Translations under genes and position numbers: made by a program
Notes under the pieces: model-generated
The model's input: only the letters and a program-made list of their open reading frames with translations
What the model was told of the DNA's origin: nothing
Database searches by the model: none
Part shown: in pieces, positions 17,688 to 26,437 of the stretch
Numbering within the stretch: position 1 is the first letter of the stretch
Layout of the letters: the number at the start of each line of letters is the position of its first letter
From: Nocardia sp. XZ_19_385
GTDB lineage: Bacteria; Actinomycetota; Actinomycetes; Mycobacteriales; Mycobacteriaceae
Direction of reading: 5' to 3'
Assembly: GCF_015355755.1 (NCBI RefSeq)
Contig: NZ_JACVEE010000003.1
Span: forward strand, 248,001 to 312,000
Length of the DNA stretch: 64,000 nucleotides

Positions 17688-19324
17688 CACTGTTCCTGAT
17701 GCGGGTAGCGGTGCTCGGTCGCCGGCACGAACGTCTCCTTGATGGTCCGCGCCGACGTCCAGCGCAGCAGGTTCATCGGCGACCCGGCCTTGTCGTTGGT
17801 GCCCGAGGCCCGCGAACCGCCGAACGGCTGCTGACCGACCACAGCGCCGGTCGGCTTGTCGTTGATATAGAAATTGCCTGCGGCGAAACGCAATGCTTCG
17901 GTGGCGCGGGCGACGGCGCCGCGATCGTCGGCGACGATCGATCCGGTGAGCCCATAGCTCGCGCCACGATCGACGAGATCCAGTGCGGCGTCGAATGATC
18001 CGGCCGCCGAGTCGTCGTAGACGTGCACCGCCAGGATCGGCCCGAAGTACTCGGTGCGGAACGCCTCGTCCGCGGGATCGTCGCCGAGCAGGACGGTCGG
18101 TTCGACGAAGTAGCCGACGCTGTCATCGGCCTTCCCGCCGACCGCGATGGTCAGTCCCGCCGTCGCTTTGGCGCGCTCCAGTGCGTCGGCATTGCGGTCG
18201 AACGCACGCCGATCGATCAGCGCCCCACCGAAATTGGAGAAATCGGTGACATCGCCGTACTTCAGCTCGGCGACCTTCTCGACCAAGTCGGTGCCCATCT
18301 TCGCCCACACCGATTTCGGGATGAAGGCGCGCGAAGCCGCCGAGCACTTCTGGCCCTGATAGTCGAAAGCGCCCCGAATCAGCGCGGTGGTCAGCACGTC
18401 CGGGTCCGCCGAGCTGTGCGCGATCACGAAGTCCTTGCCGCCGGTCTCACCGACCAGGCGCGGATAAGACTGGTACTCAGCGATATTCGCCGCCACCGAA
18501 CGCCACAGATGCTGGAACGTCTTGGTGGAGCCGGTGAAATGCACACCCGCCAGCCGCGGATCGGCGAGCACCACATCGGAAACCTTCGGCCCCGCACCGT
18601 GGACCAGGTTGATCACCCCGGGCGGCAGGCCCGCCGCCTCCAGCAGCCGCATCGTCCAATACGCCGCAACCGACTGTGTCAGTGCGGGTTTCCAGATGAC
18701 GGTGTTACCCATCAACGCCGGAGCGGTGGGTAGATTGGCGGCGATCGCGGTGAAGTTGAATGGCGTGACCGCGTAGACGAACCCTTCCAACGGCCGATAG
18801 TCGAGCCTGTTCCACACGCCGGGTACCGAAATCGGCTGCTGCGCCAGGATTTCCCGCGCGAACTGTACGTTGAACCGCCAGAAGTCCACCAGCTCACACG
18901 GCGCATCGATCTCGGCCTGATAGGCCGTCTTGGACTGCCCGAGCATGGTGGCGGCGGCGATGGTTTCCCGCCACGGCCCGGCCAGCAGATCCGCGGCGCG
19001 CAGGAAGATCGCGGCGCGATCCTCGAAAGACAACGCGCGCCAACCGGGCGCCGCCGCGGTCGCCGCGTCCACCGCGGCCCGCACATCCCGGGCCTTGGCC
19101 GCGGTGACGGTGCCCAGCACCGCCGCATGCCGATGCGGTTGCACCACATCGATCACCGGCCCCTCGGTGCGCCGATGCACACCGCCGATGACATTGTTCA
19201 CCTCGGTGCGTTCGGCACCGAGTTCGTCGAGTTTCGCTTGCAGTCTGGCCCGTTCGGGGCTGCCCGGAGCGAAAGTTCCCACCGGCTCGTTGGCGGGCGG
19301 GGGAGTGGTCGCGATGGCGTCCAT
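17687..19324 (-). CDS. pruA: Delta-1-pyrroline-5-carboxylate (glutamate semialdehyde) dehydrogenase
   Basis: 545 residues; NAD-dependent aldehyde dehydrogenase that converts glutamate-gamma-semialdehyde to glutamate. The general-base glutamate is in ETGGKDFVIAH and the catalytic cysteine in FDYQGQKCSAASR. A long N-terminal segment before the Rossmann domain is normal for this class. ATG 19324 is preceded by GAGGAG; the open frame upstream overlaps the pruC control region and is not used. First gene of the pruA-pruB operon, divergent from its likely activator. Confidence 0.96.
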   Translation of the reverse strand: MDAIATTPPPANEPVGTFAPGSPERARLQAKLDELGAERTEVNNVIGGVHRRTEGPVIDVVQPHRHAAVLGTVTAAKARDVRAAVDAATAAAPGWRALSFEDRAAIFLRAADLLAGPWRETIAAATMLGQSKTAYQAEIDAPCELVDFWRFNVQFAREILAQQPISVPGVWNRLDYRPLEGFVYAVTPFNFTAIAANLPTAPALMGNTVIWKPALTQSVAAYWTMRLLEAAGLPPGVINLVHGAGPKVSDVVLADPRLAGVHFTGSTKTFQHLWRSVAANIAEYQSYPRLVGETGGKDFVIAHSSADPDVLTTALIRGAFDYQGQKCSAASRAFIPKSVWAKMGTDLVEKVAELKYGDVTDFSNFGGALIDRRAFDRNADALERAKATAGLTIAVGGKADDSVGYFVEPTVLLGDDPADEAFRTEYFGPILAVHVYDDSAAGSFDAALDLVDRGASYGLTGSIVADDRGAVARATEALRFAAGNFYINDKPTGAVVGQQPFGGSRASGTNDKAGSPMNLLRWTSARTIKETFVPATEHRYPHQEQ

Positions 19325-19408
19325 GCTGAATCTCCTCGAGAGCGTAGCTCCTGGATAGCGCGGTAGCACTGGAGGCGAGTCAACTCCGCGAAACGCTGCG
19401 AAGGATCG

Positions 19409-19450
19409 GCCGATCGGACAAAGATGGGATGTCTGGATTGTCCGATCGGC
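19409..19450. promoter_or_regulatory. Long inverted repeat in the pruA-pruC divergent region
   Basis: Perfect 12-bp arms GCCGATCGGACA (19409-19420) and TGTCCGATCGGC (19439-19450) are separated by 18 bp. The right arm ends 16 bp before the pruC start and the left arm is 85 bp from pruA. The centre-to-centre spacing of about 30 bp, or three helical turns, would place two recognition helices or two dimers on the same DNA face. Most likely the PruC binding site. Confidence 0.75.
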
Positions 19451-19466
19451 TGAAGGTTGCTCTGCC

Positions 19467-20726
19467 ATGCGTGTTCTGCTCGACGGTGAAACCGACCTGT
19501 TCGGGCTGGCCCAGCTGGTGGCGCAGAACGCGGGCGGGATGGTCTCCATCGAGGACCCCGAATCCCATGTCCTGGCCTATTCGGCCTCCGACGAAGCCGC
19601 CGACCCGATGCGCATCCAATCGATCCTGGGCCGCGAGGGACCGCGCGACTACCTGCGGATGCTGCGCGAATGGGGCGTGTTCGACCGGCTGTACCGCACC
19701 GACGAGGTCATCGATGTGCCCGCCCATCCGGAGCTGAACATCAGGCGGCGCCTGGTCATCAGCATCCGGCAGCCCTCGGTGACACCGGATGTCGCGCCAC
19801 GGCTGCTCGGATCGATCTGGCTCCAGCAAGGGGACGAACCGTTCGAACCGGGAGCGCCGGACGTGCTGCGCGGCGCGTCCGCCATAGCCGCACGGATCAT
19901 TTCGCGCATCCTCGACGCACCCTCCACCGAAGCGCTGATGGTGCAGCGATTATTCGGCGTCCGCGGCGAAGGCGTCGATATCCCCTCTGTCGCAAGCGCA
20001 TTGAACATCCCGGCGAATGGGCCCGCGGCTGTGCTCGGCTTCACTTCGACGCTGGGGCGCAATGGTTCGCCGGAAGTACAGCCCGACCGCGATGCCGGTG
20101 GCGTGCTCTCCGACGGTGTGGCGGGCCTGATCCGGCTGCACGCCAGCGCCTTCCGCCGGGATGCCGTGACGATGGCGCACGGGACTCGAATCTATGTGCT
20201 GCTGCCGGGGTTTCGATCCGAACGGGCGGTGACGGGCTGGGCTCGGCAGTTGGTCGAGCGGTTCGACAGCGCCAAGGCGATCGCGCTGCACGCGGCGATC
20301 GCGATTCCGGTCGCCGACCTCGCGGCAGTGGCCGGTGCGCGCCGCGAGGTGGACCGTGTCCTCGACAGCCCCGCGGAGTCCTTTCCGCAAGGCCGCGTAA
20401 CCACCCTGGCGGAGTCGCGAACCGCGGTGCTGCTGGGCGAGATACTCGATCTCCTGCGCGCCCGCCCGGACCTGCGCGACCCGCGCCTGACGGCGCTCTT
20501 CGACTACGACCGTGACCATTCCGCGAACCTCCGCGAGAGCGTGGAGGTCTATCTACGCGAACACGGCGAGGTCCGGGGCGCGGCCCACGCATTGCGGGTG
20601 CACCCGAATACGTTGCGGTACCGGATCCGTCGCGCCGAGCACCTCACCGGAATGAACCTGACCGACCCGGCCGACCGGCTCCTGCTGGAAGTACAACTCG
20701 CGCTGTGCCGGGGCGAAACCGGCTGA
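19467..20726 (+). CDS. pruC: PucR-family proline-responsive activator (PruC-like)
   Basis: 419 residues. A GAF-like N-terminal sensory half (about 1-160) is followed by a GGDEF-derived middle region and the C-terminal PucR helix-turn-helix (about 355-415), with LRESVEVYLREHGEV and ALRVHPNTLRYRIRRAEHLTG. This HTH signature is diagnostic. In mycobacteria pruC lies next to pruAB and activates them when proline is present. The divergent arrangement and the inverted repeat between the genes support the same role. ATG 19467 lacks a strong ribosome site. Confidence 0.92.
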   Translation: MRVLLDGETDLFGLAQLVAQNAGGMVSIEDPESHVLAYSASDEAADPMRIQSILGREGPRDYLRMLREWGVFDRLYRTDEVIDVPAHPELNIRRRLVISIRQPSVTPDVAPRLLGSIWLQQGDEPFEPGAPDVLRGASAIAARIISRILDAPSTEALMVQRLFGVRGEGVDIPSVASALNIPANGPAAVLGFTSTLGRNGSPEVQPDRDAGGVLSDGVAGLIRLHASAFRRDAVTMAHGTRIYVLLPGFRSERAVTGWARQLVERFDSAKAIALHAAIAIPVADLAAVAGARREVDRVLDSPAESFPQGRVTTLAESRTAVLLGEILDLLRARPDLRDPRLTALFDYDRDHSANLRESVEVYLREHGEVRGAAHALRVHPNTLRYRIRRAEHLTGMNLTDPADRLLLEVQLALCRGETG

Positions 20727-20807
20727 ACAGCCCGGACGAGCGGGGGCCGGCTGTCCACCGAGGCGGCGCTGGCCATGACGCGGCGCGAACCCTGGCATCC
20801 TGTTTTC

Positions 20808-21248
20808 ATGGCGACATGGCAGGAGTTCGCGGGCGAGGCACCCGAGTTGGCCGCGCAGGTGAGGTCCCGGTTCGAGGCTCACAAGACTCATGTGCTGGCT
20901 ACGTTGCGCCGGGACGGTGCTCCCCGGGTGAGTGGATCGGAGGTCGAGTTCATCGTGCCCGATCTGATGTTCGGCTCCATGCCCGCCGCGATGAAGGCAG
21001 CCGACCTGCGGCGCGACGGGAGGTGCGCGATCCACGCCCACCCCGGCGACGGTGACGCCAAGGTCATGGGTGTCGCGGTCGAGATCACCGGCCCCGCGAA
21101 GGCGGCCTTCGGTTCGCCGCCGGGTGTGCACGACTTCCGGCTCGACCTCACCGATGTGGTGCTCACCTCCGTCGACGCGGCGGCCGAGCTGCTCGTCATC
21201 CAGCACTGGCGTCCCGGCAGCGGTGTGGCGGTCACTCGGCGACGCTGA
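20808..21248 (+). CDS. PNPOx-like split-barrel protein
   Basis: 146 residues from ATG 20808. It has the FMN/F420-binding split barrel: HVLATLRRDGAPRVSGSEVEF strands, MPAAMKAADLRRDGRCAIHAH near the phosphate site, and a long insertion that ends VVLTSVDAAAELLVIQHW, a strand typical of pyridoxamine-phosphate-oxidase-like proteins of unknown substrate. It differs from the protein at 3.9-4.2 kb and is not a recent duplicate. The stop abuts the convergent uracil glycosylase stop with no gap. A start at 20775 would add 11 residues. Confidence 0.85.
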   Translation: MATWQEFAGEAPELAAQVRSRFEAHKTHVLATLRRDGAPRVSGSEVEFIVPDLMFGSMPAAMKAADLRRDGRCAIHAHPGDGDAKVMGVAVEITGPAKAAFGSPPGVHDFRLDLTDVVLTSVDAAAELLVIQHWRPGSGVAVTRRR

Positions 21249-21962
21249 TCAGTCGGCCAGGCCTGCGGCTGATTTCGCCTGGGACAGAACGGCTTCCAGC
21301 ATCGCGGGGGTGAGCAGGCCGGTGGAGGTGTTGCGTTGGCTGACGTGATAGCAACCGAGTACGTGCAATGGTGCACGATCGGATGCCTTGGGGGACAACG
21401 TGATCTGTACACCATGGCCGAACTTGGGGCGTGGGCGTGGAATCGCCCAGCCGGCACCGTCGAGCACGGGCAGCAGCGCCTGCCAGCCGAACCCGCCGAG
21501 TACCACGATCGCTCGCACTGTGGGGGCGAGCAGGTCCAGTGCGGTTTCCAGCCAATGGCGGCAGCGGTCGCGCTCCTCGGGTAGTGGTTTGTTGTCCGGC
21601 GGCGCGCAGTGCACAGGTGCGGTGACGCGGGTGCCGACGAGTTGGAGACCGTCGTCGCGATGCACAGCGGTCGGCTGATTCGCCAGACCCACCGCGTACA
21701 TGGCGGCATACAGGACATCACCACTGCGATCACCGGTGAACATCCGACCGGTCCGGTTCCCGCCGTGCGCGGCCGGCGCCAACCCGACGATCAACAGCCG
21801 CGCGTCGTCCGGTCCGAACCCGGGAACCGGTCGCCCCCAATAGGGTTCGTCCCGGAAGGCGGCCCGTTTCTCCCGCGCGACCTGCTCCCGCCAGGCCACC
21901 AGCCGCGGGCAGGCGCGGCAGTCGGAGACAGCTGCATCCAGTTCACTGATGGATCGGCACAT
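21249..21962 (-). CDS. Uracil-DNA glycosylase, family 5 (UdgB-like)
   Basis: 237 residues. It removes uracil and related lesions from DNA. Motif A is GLAPAAHGGNRTGRMFTGD and motif B is HVSQRNT, the pattern of family 5 enzymes; cysteines such as those in SDCRACPRL and the later HCAPP and GCYH could ligate the [4Fe-4S] cluster common to families 4 and 5. I prefer ATG 21962; TTG 21974 would overlap the upstream stop as TTGA. It follows a small hypothetical gene with close spacing, so they are probably co-transcribed. Confidence 0.93.
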   Translation of the reverse strand: MCRSISELDAAVSDCRACPRLVAWREQVAREKRAAFRDEPYWGRPVPGFGPDDARLLIVGLAPAAHGGNRTGRMFTGDRSGDVLYAAMYAVGLANQPTAVHRDDGLQLVGTRVTAPVHCAPPDNKPLPEERDRCRHWLETALDLLAPTVRAIVVLGGFGWQALLPVLDGAGWAIPRPRPKFGHGVQITLSPKASDRAPLHVLGCYHVSQRNTSTGLLTPAMLEAVLSQAKSAAGLAD

Positions 21963-21970
21963 CCCCCGAC

Positions 21971-22258
21971 TCAACCACGGGTGGGTGCCTCGGCGGTTTC
22001 GGCGCGCAGGTCCGCGTCCAATCGCGCGCGAACCGCGGCCGCGAATGCCTCGTCGTCGGCGGCGGTGAAGAGTTGCGCCAGGAGCGGCCGGGGAAGTCGG
22101 CGGATGTTGTCATTGATCCACGTGCCCGAGGGCACGTACGCCAACGCCCGCAGGATCGCGGCGAGGCTCGCGCCGTCCGCGGCCAGCGCGGTGACGAGAT
22201 CGGTGAAGGTGGCGGGTCCTGGTTCCCCGACCGGCCGGTGCGTCAACTTCATCGGCAT
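21971..22258 (-). CDS. Small hypothetical protein, 95 aa, in operon with the uracil glycosylase
   Basis: A helical, soluble 95-residue product without signal or membrane segments. The core reads LVTALAADGASLAAILRALAYVPSGTWINDNIRRLPRPLLAQLF, an Ala/Leu-rich helix followed by a conserved-looking tryptophan loop. It ends within 10 bp of the udg start. ATG 22258 or 22252 may be the start. I recognise no family; the neighbourhood weakly suggests a link to DNA repair. Confidence 0.6.
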   Translation of the reverse strand: MPMKLTHRPVGEPGPATFTDLVTALAADGASLAAILRALAYVPSGTWINDNIRRLPRPLLAQLFTAADDEAFAAAVRARLDADLRAETAEAPTRG

Positions 22259-22269
22259 CGATCGCTACC

Positions 22270-22836
22270 TCATGACGAGGACATGAAGATCGCGCATATC
22301 GACACCCATTGGGACACCGCCTTCGTCGGCATGCAGCTGTCACCGGTGGCCCTGCCCAGCGTGCCCTGGCGTCTGGTGCGATCCGCCGCCGCGGTAGAAC
22401 GCGCATCGGCGCCCCTCCTGCGTCGCCTGCCGCACCGCCCGGGCGTCTCTATGCCTGTCACCGGAGCGGCCAGTTCGCGGGCCTGGTGGACGACCCGGGC
22501 ATGGCCGGCGACCAGGATGACCGGGCCGCGCCGGTGCACCCGCTGCACTACGTCGATGACGTGGGAAACGTTGTCCTCCACCGTGATTGCGGACATCGGT
22601 GAGGGGGCGGCGCTGAACGCGGCTAGATCCTGCGTTTGGTAGGACATGGGTAGCGGGGCGTCGAGCCCATGGCCGGGTAGGACTACCGGCAGGCTGCGGT
22701 GACCCAGCAAGGCCAGTTCGCGGACCACGGGTGTCCAGAAGAAGCTATTGCTGATGAGGCCGTGGACGAAGACCGCCAGCCCGCCTCGGCGGAGCGCGCC
22801 GGGGCGCGGGTGGGGACTGAAACGTGTTCTAGACAA
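22270..22836 (-). pseudogene. Alpha/beta-hydrolase remnant
   Basis: The first 120 or so residues are a convincing alpha/beta-hydrolase: the oxyanion turn VFVHGLISNSFFW, LLGHRSLPVVLPGHG, and the strand VILVAGHA where the nucleophile elbow G-x-S-x-G should be. The elbow serine is absent (GHARV). Beyond it the sequence turns into Arg/Gly/Thr-rich, out-of-frame-looking protein (GRCGRRRRRGADARS) with no lid, acid or histidine. The total of 188 residues is well short of the usual 230-280. I read this as a gene decayed by frameshift or deletion. Confidence 0.55.
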
Positions 22837-22852
22837 AATTGATTGATTGTCT
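22831..22852. promoter_or_regulatory. Inverted repeat in front of the P450 gene
   Basis: AGACAA and TTGTCT are 10 bp apart in an AT-rich patch 13 bp before the P450 start. The size and symmetry fit a TetR-type operator, and a TetR gene follows the P450. Binder inferred only from proximity. Confidence 0.4.
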
Positions 22853-22864
22853 TACGGTGGCGAC

Positions 22865-24085
22865 ATGTCGTCAGGGTTGTCCAGTAGCGTCCGGTTCGAG
22901 TTGCGGTCGGGGGTGACCTGGCGAGATCCGTGGCAGATGTATGCCGCGCTGCGGGACCACGATCCGGTGCACCACGTGATCCCCGAGGGTGACCCGGAGT
23001 CGGATTACTTTGTGCTGTCGCGATATTCGGATGTGTACGAGGCGGCTCGTGATCCCGCGACGTACTCCTCGGCCTCGGGGATCACCATCGACTATCGAGA
23101 TCTGGAAAAGGTGGGGCTGGGGGAGAACCGGCCGTTCGTGTTCACGGATCCGCCGGAGCACACCGACTTTCGCAAGCATGTCTCGAAGGGGTTCACGCCG
23201 CGCCAGGTGAGCGCGGTGGAACCGGCGGTGCGGGAGTTCGTGATCGAGCGGATCGAGCGACTGCGGGCCGCCGGCGGCGGCGACATCGTCACCGAGCTGT
23301 TCAAGCCGCTGCCGAGCATGGTCGTCGCGCACTATCTCGGTGTGCCGGAAGCGGATCGGTCGAACTTCGACAGCTGGACCGAAGCGATCGTCGCGGCCTC
23401 GGCGCAGGGGAACGTCGCGGACGCGCAGGCGGCGGTGGGGGAGCTGCTCCAGTATTTCACCGGCCTGATCGAACGCCGCCGCGGCGAGCCCGGCGACGAC
23501 ACCATCTCGCACCTGGTGGCCGCGGGAATGGGGGCCGACGGTGATTTCGCGGGGATCCTGGCGATCCTCGGCTTCGCCTTCACGATGATCACCGGCGGCA
23601 ACGACACCACCACCGGAAACCTCGGCGGCGCAGTGCAATTGCTGCATCAGCGACCGGATCAGCGGCAGCTGCTGATCGACGACCCGAGCCTGATCCCGGA
23701 CGCGGTCGAGGAATTCCTGCGGCTCACCTCACCGGTGCAGGGACTCGCGCGCACGCTGCGCCGGGACGTCGAGCTGCACGGCGTCACCATCCCCGCCGGT
23801 CGCCGGACCTTGCTGCTGTACGCCTCGGCCAACCACGACGAGCGCGAATTCGGTGCCAACGCAGGCGAACTCGATGTGCGCCGCAAACCACGGCAGATCA
23901 TGACCTTCAGCCACGGCAACCATCACTGTCTCGGTGCGGCTGCCGCTCGGATGCAGGCCCGGGTCGCGTTGGAAGAGCTACTGACCCGCTGCCCTGCTTT
24001 CACAGTCGATCTCGACGGGGTTCGCTGGTCGGAAGGGAATTACGTGCGCTGGCCTACGAACGTGCCGTTCCAGGTCGCGGGATGA
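22865..24085 (+). CDS. Cytochrome P450
   Basis: 406 residues from ATG 22865. It carries a full set of class I bacterial P450 motifs: I-helix GGNDTTTG, K-helix ExxR (EEFLRLTSPV) and heme loop FSHGNHHCLGAAAARM. The first part (WRDPWQMYAALRDHDPVH) resembles actinobacterial P450s near acyl-CoA or sterol genes. A TetR regulator follows on the same strand after 184 bp, and a TetR/SDR/MaoC cluster lies beyond it, but no ferredoxin is adjacent. Substrate unknown. Only weak ribosome-site similarity is visible before the ATG. Confidence 0.93.
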   Translation: MSSGLSSSVRFELRSGVTWRDPWQMYAALRDHDPVHHVIPEGDPESDYFVLSRYSDVYEAARDPATYSSASGITIDYRDLEKVGLGENRPFVFTDPPEHTDFRKHVSKGFTPRQVSAVEPAVREFVIERIERLRAAGGGDIVTELFKPLPSMVVAHYLGVPEADRSNFDSWTEAIVAASAQGNVADAQAAVGELLQYFTGLIERRRGEPGDDTISHLVAAGMGADGDFAGILAILGFAFTMITGGNDTTTGNLGGAVQLLHQRPDQRQLLIDDPSLIPDAVEEFLRLTSPVQGLARTLRRDVELHGVTIPAGRRTLLLYASANHDEREFGANAGELDVRRKPRQIMTFSHGNHHCLGAAAARMQARVALEELLTRCPAFTVDLDGVRWSEGNYVRWPTNVPFQVAG

Positions 24086-24269
24086 GAGGTAGAGCGATGC
24101 AGGAATCCAAGGGCGGCAACGGCTCTCGTACTCCGTGTAGGTCAGGTGCTGAGATGCCAGTCCACGCAGTTTCGACGGGGATGCCGGTGCTGGTCGGTGC
24201 CGTCTCGCAGCAGGTGGCTTCGCTATCGCCACAAGGCGCTTCGCAGTGGCGGCATGGTGTGGCGCTGTG

Positions 24270-25259
24270 GTGAGCGGTTGGCTTCGCGACGAGCGGAACG
24301 ACGCGGCGGTGGAGCGAATCCTCGACGCGGCTGGTCGAGTCTTCGCTGAGAGTGGTGTGGCCGAGACCGGGATGGCGGAAGTTGCCCGGGCAGCGGGTTG
24401 TTCGCGCGCGACGGTCTACCGCTATTTCGAGAATCGGCAGGCGCTGCGACTGGCGTTCGTGCATCGCGAAGCGCGACGGTTGGGGGCTGAGGTGGCCGAC
24501 GAGGTCGCGGGGATCGAAGAGCCGATCGAGCGAATTGTCGCGGCGATGCTCGCGGCAGTGCACGCGGTCCGGGCCGACCCATTGCTGATCGCTTGGTTCA
24601 CCCCCACCAACGCCGGGTTCGCGGGTGACATCGGTCAGTCGTCGGAGGTCATCGAGGCAATGGCGGGGCACTTCCTCGGCGCGAGCGGGGCAGCGGAACT
24701 CCCGCTGCTTGCCCGATGGATCACCAGAGTGATCGTCTCGCTGCTCACCGTCCCGGGCCGCGACGTCGGCGAGGAACGCGCCTTGCTCGAAGAGTTCGTC
24801 GCACCGCTGCTCAGCGGGGTGCGAGTGACTTATAGGGCGGTGGGTCGGCGCCTTGCTCGCGCTGTTTGTCGGGCCGCTACTGAGCGGGAGTGCCGACGCC
24901 GTAGTAGGCGGTGGGTCGGGGCGTTGCCCGAAGGCTTAGTGGGTGCCGACGTCCTTGCGGGCAGGAAGGGACATACTCGAGGAGTTTGTTGGCCGCTGCC
25001 ACTGGGGTGCGGGCGTCCTAGTCTGCGGCAGGGTTGGCGCCGACAAGCACCGCGACAACCTGCCGGAGCCGGTCGACGTCGCCGCGAATACCGGCGGCGC
25101 GGTCGTTGTACAGGAATGCCTCGGCCAGGCGGACCAACGAGTAGGCGAGCAAGGGGCGTTCCAGCGGTGGCTGGTAGCCGTCCTCGCGCTCCACGCGGGC
25201 GATCAGTTCTTCCACGGCCGCAATGGCTCTGGTCTGCACCGGCCCGTCACCGGCGGTGA
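24270..25259 (+). CDS. TetR-family regulator with abnormal repeat-derived C-terminus
   Basis: The first 175 or so residues from GTG 24270 are an ordinary TetR repressor: HTH with GMAEVARAAGCSRATVYRYF (about 33-52) and a helical ligand domain ending near EFVAPLLSG. A normal protein would stop near 24.85 kb. Instead the frame runs on for about 150 Arg/Gly/Pro-rich residues through tandem copies of the gene's own 3' end and then antisense to the next regulator by 242 bp. I infer that the native stop was lost through duplication; the functional protein may be only the first 185-190 residues. Confidence 0.7.
   Translation: MSGWLRDERNDAAVERILDAAGRVFAESGVAETGMAEVARAAGCSRATVYRYFENRQALRLAFVHREARRLGAEVADEVAGIEEPIERIVAAMLAAVHAVRADPLLIAWFTPTNAGFAGDIGQSSEVIEAMAGHFLGASGAAELPLLARWITRVIVSLLTVPGRDVGEERALLEEFVAPLLSGVRVTYRAVGRRLARAVCRAATERECRRRSRRWVGALPEGLVGADVLAGRKGHTRGVCWPLPLGCGRPSLRQGWRRQAPRQPAGAGRRRREYRRRGRCTGMPRPGGPTSRRARGVPAVAGSRPRAPRGRSVLPRPQWLWSAPARHRR
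24779..25020 (+). repeat. About 70-bp tandem copies of a TetR gene's 3' end
   Basis: Units begin near 24779, 24849, 24920 and 24969. Unit 1 encodes the last helix of the regulator (CGCCTTGCTCG... through GCGGTGGGTCGG). Unit 2 repeats it 70 bp later with scattered changes, unit 3 is shortened and diverged, and unit 4 again matches unit 1 over CTCGA-GAGTT-GT and CCGCTGC-GGGGTGCG. The array ends where the antisense TetR gene ends. Confidence 0.7.
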
Positions 25260-25620
25260 TGATGCGCAGACCGGACAGCGGTTCGTTCTCGAAGTAGCGG
25301 CGGAAGGGTTCGTTGTCGGACTCCCAGCGGGCGACCCGGTCGAACACTTCGAGCACGCGTTGCGCCCCGCTGGCACGGCAGCGCGTATCGGCCCGGGCGA
25401 TCAGGCCCTCGTATTCTTGGACCAGCATGGCGCCGAGCAGTCCGTCGCGGGAACCGAACCAGCGGTAGATGGAGGCGCGGCTGAGCCCGAGTTCCGCGGC
25501 GATGGCTTGCACGTCGACGCGCTCACCCGCCAGGAAGGCGCGGCGGGTGAGGTCGAGGACCTGTTCGCGGGTTGCCGAGGCCGGGCGGCCGGGGGAACGG
25601 GTGGGCGGGGGGTTGCGCAC
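25018..25620 (-). CDS. TetR-family regulator, divergent from SDR-MaoC
   Basis: 200 residues. The N-terminal DNA-binding domain (about 18-65, VDVQAIAAELGLSRASIYRWFGSRDGLL) is followed by a helical domain that resembles QsdR-type TetR proteins (LVRLAEAFLYNDRAAG near the end). It is divergent from the short-chain dehydrogenase with only 63 bp between starts, so it most likely represses itself and the SDR-MaoC pair. The inducer may be an acyl-CoA or a lipid, judged from the target genes only. Confidence 0.88.
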   Translation of the reverse strand: MRNPPPTRSPGRPASATREQVLDLTRRAFLAGERVDVQAIAAELGLSRASIYRWFGSRDGLLGAMLVQEYEGLIARADTRCRASGAQRVLEVFDRVARWESDNEPFRRYFENEPLSGLRIITAGDGPVQTRAIAAVEELIARVEREDGYQPPLERPLLAYSLVRLAEAFLYNDRAAGIRGDVDRLRQVVAVLVGANPAAD

Positions 25621-25683
25621 CGGGTGAATAATACAGCTCGTAACGTATGTCTCGAACGTCGCCCATTCACGTCAGGAGTCTCC

Positions 25684-26433
25684 ATGACCCGAACAGCCAT
25701 TGTCACCGGATCCGCCCGCGGCATCGGCGCGGCCACCGCCCGCCGGCTCGCCGCCGACGGTTTCGCGGTCGCCATCCTGGATCTCGACGAATCCGCCTGC
25801 AAGACCGTGGTCTCCGAAATCGAAGCCGCCGGTGGCAAGGCTCTTGCCGTCGGCGTCGACGTCTCCGACGAGCAGTCGGCCGAAGCGGCGGTGCAGCGGG
25901 TCGCCGACGAACTCGGCGCCCCGACCGTACTGGTGAACAACGCGGGCATCCTGCGCGACAACCTGCTGTTCAAAATGTCGCTGGCGGACTGGGATTCGGT
26001 GATGAACGTGCACCTGCGCGGGTCGTTCCTGATGAGCCGCGCCACCCAGAAGTACATGACCGAAGCCAAGTGGGGCCGCATCGTCAACCTGTCGAGCACC
26101 TCGGCGCTGGGCAACCGCGGGCAGGCCAACTACTCCGCGGCCAAGGCCGGCCTGCAGGGCTTCACCAAGACCCTCGCGATCGAGCTCGGCAAGTTCGGCG
26201 TCACCGTGAACGCGATCGCACCCGGCTTCATCCAGACCGACATGACCGCCTCGACCGCCGAGCGGGTGGGTGTGCCCTTCGACCAGTTCATCGAGTTCTC
26301 GGCCAAGCAGATCCCGGTCCAGCGGGTCGGGCAGCCCGACGACATCGCCAACGCGGTCTCCTTCTTCGTCGGTGAGGCGGCCGGATTCGTGTCCGGCCAG
26401 GTCCTCTACGTCGCGGGCGGACCGACCAGCTGA
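25684..26433 (+). CDS. Short-chain dehydrogenase/reductase (FabG-like 3-ketoacyl reductase)
   Basis: 249 residues with the classical SDR set: cofactor loop TGSARGIG (8-15), NNAG (85-88), the catalytic Ser in NLSS (135-138), Tyr150 and Lys154 in NYSAAKAG. The aspartate at the end of beta-2 (ILDLDES) favours NAD(H). The substrate is probably a 3-hydroxyacyl or 3-ketoacyl thioester, because a MaoC hydratase follows after 4 bp. ATG 25684 follows CAGGAG. Cytoplasmic. Confidence 0.93.
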   Translation: MTRTAIVTGSARGIGAATARRLAADGFAVAILDLDESACKTVVSEIEAAGGKALAVGVDVSDEQSAEAAVQRVADELGAPTVLVNNAGILRDNLLFKMSLADWDSVMNVHLRGSFLMSRATQKYMTEAKWGRIVNLSSTSALGNRGQANYSAAKAGLQGFTKTLAIELGKFGVTVNAIAPGFIQTDMTASTAERVGVPFDQFIEFSAKQIPVQRVGQPDDIANAVSFFVGEAAGFVSGQVLYVAGGPTS

Positions 26434-26437
26434 CGCC

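Noticed and set aside
24082..24273. 63-codon frame between the P450 and the TetR gene
   Set aside because: It overlaps the P450 stop as ATGA, but has no ribosome site of its own, protein-like pattern or known relative; left as spacer.
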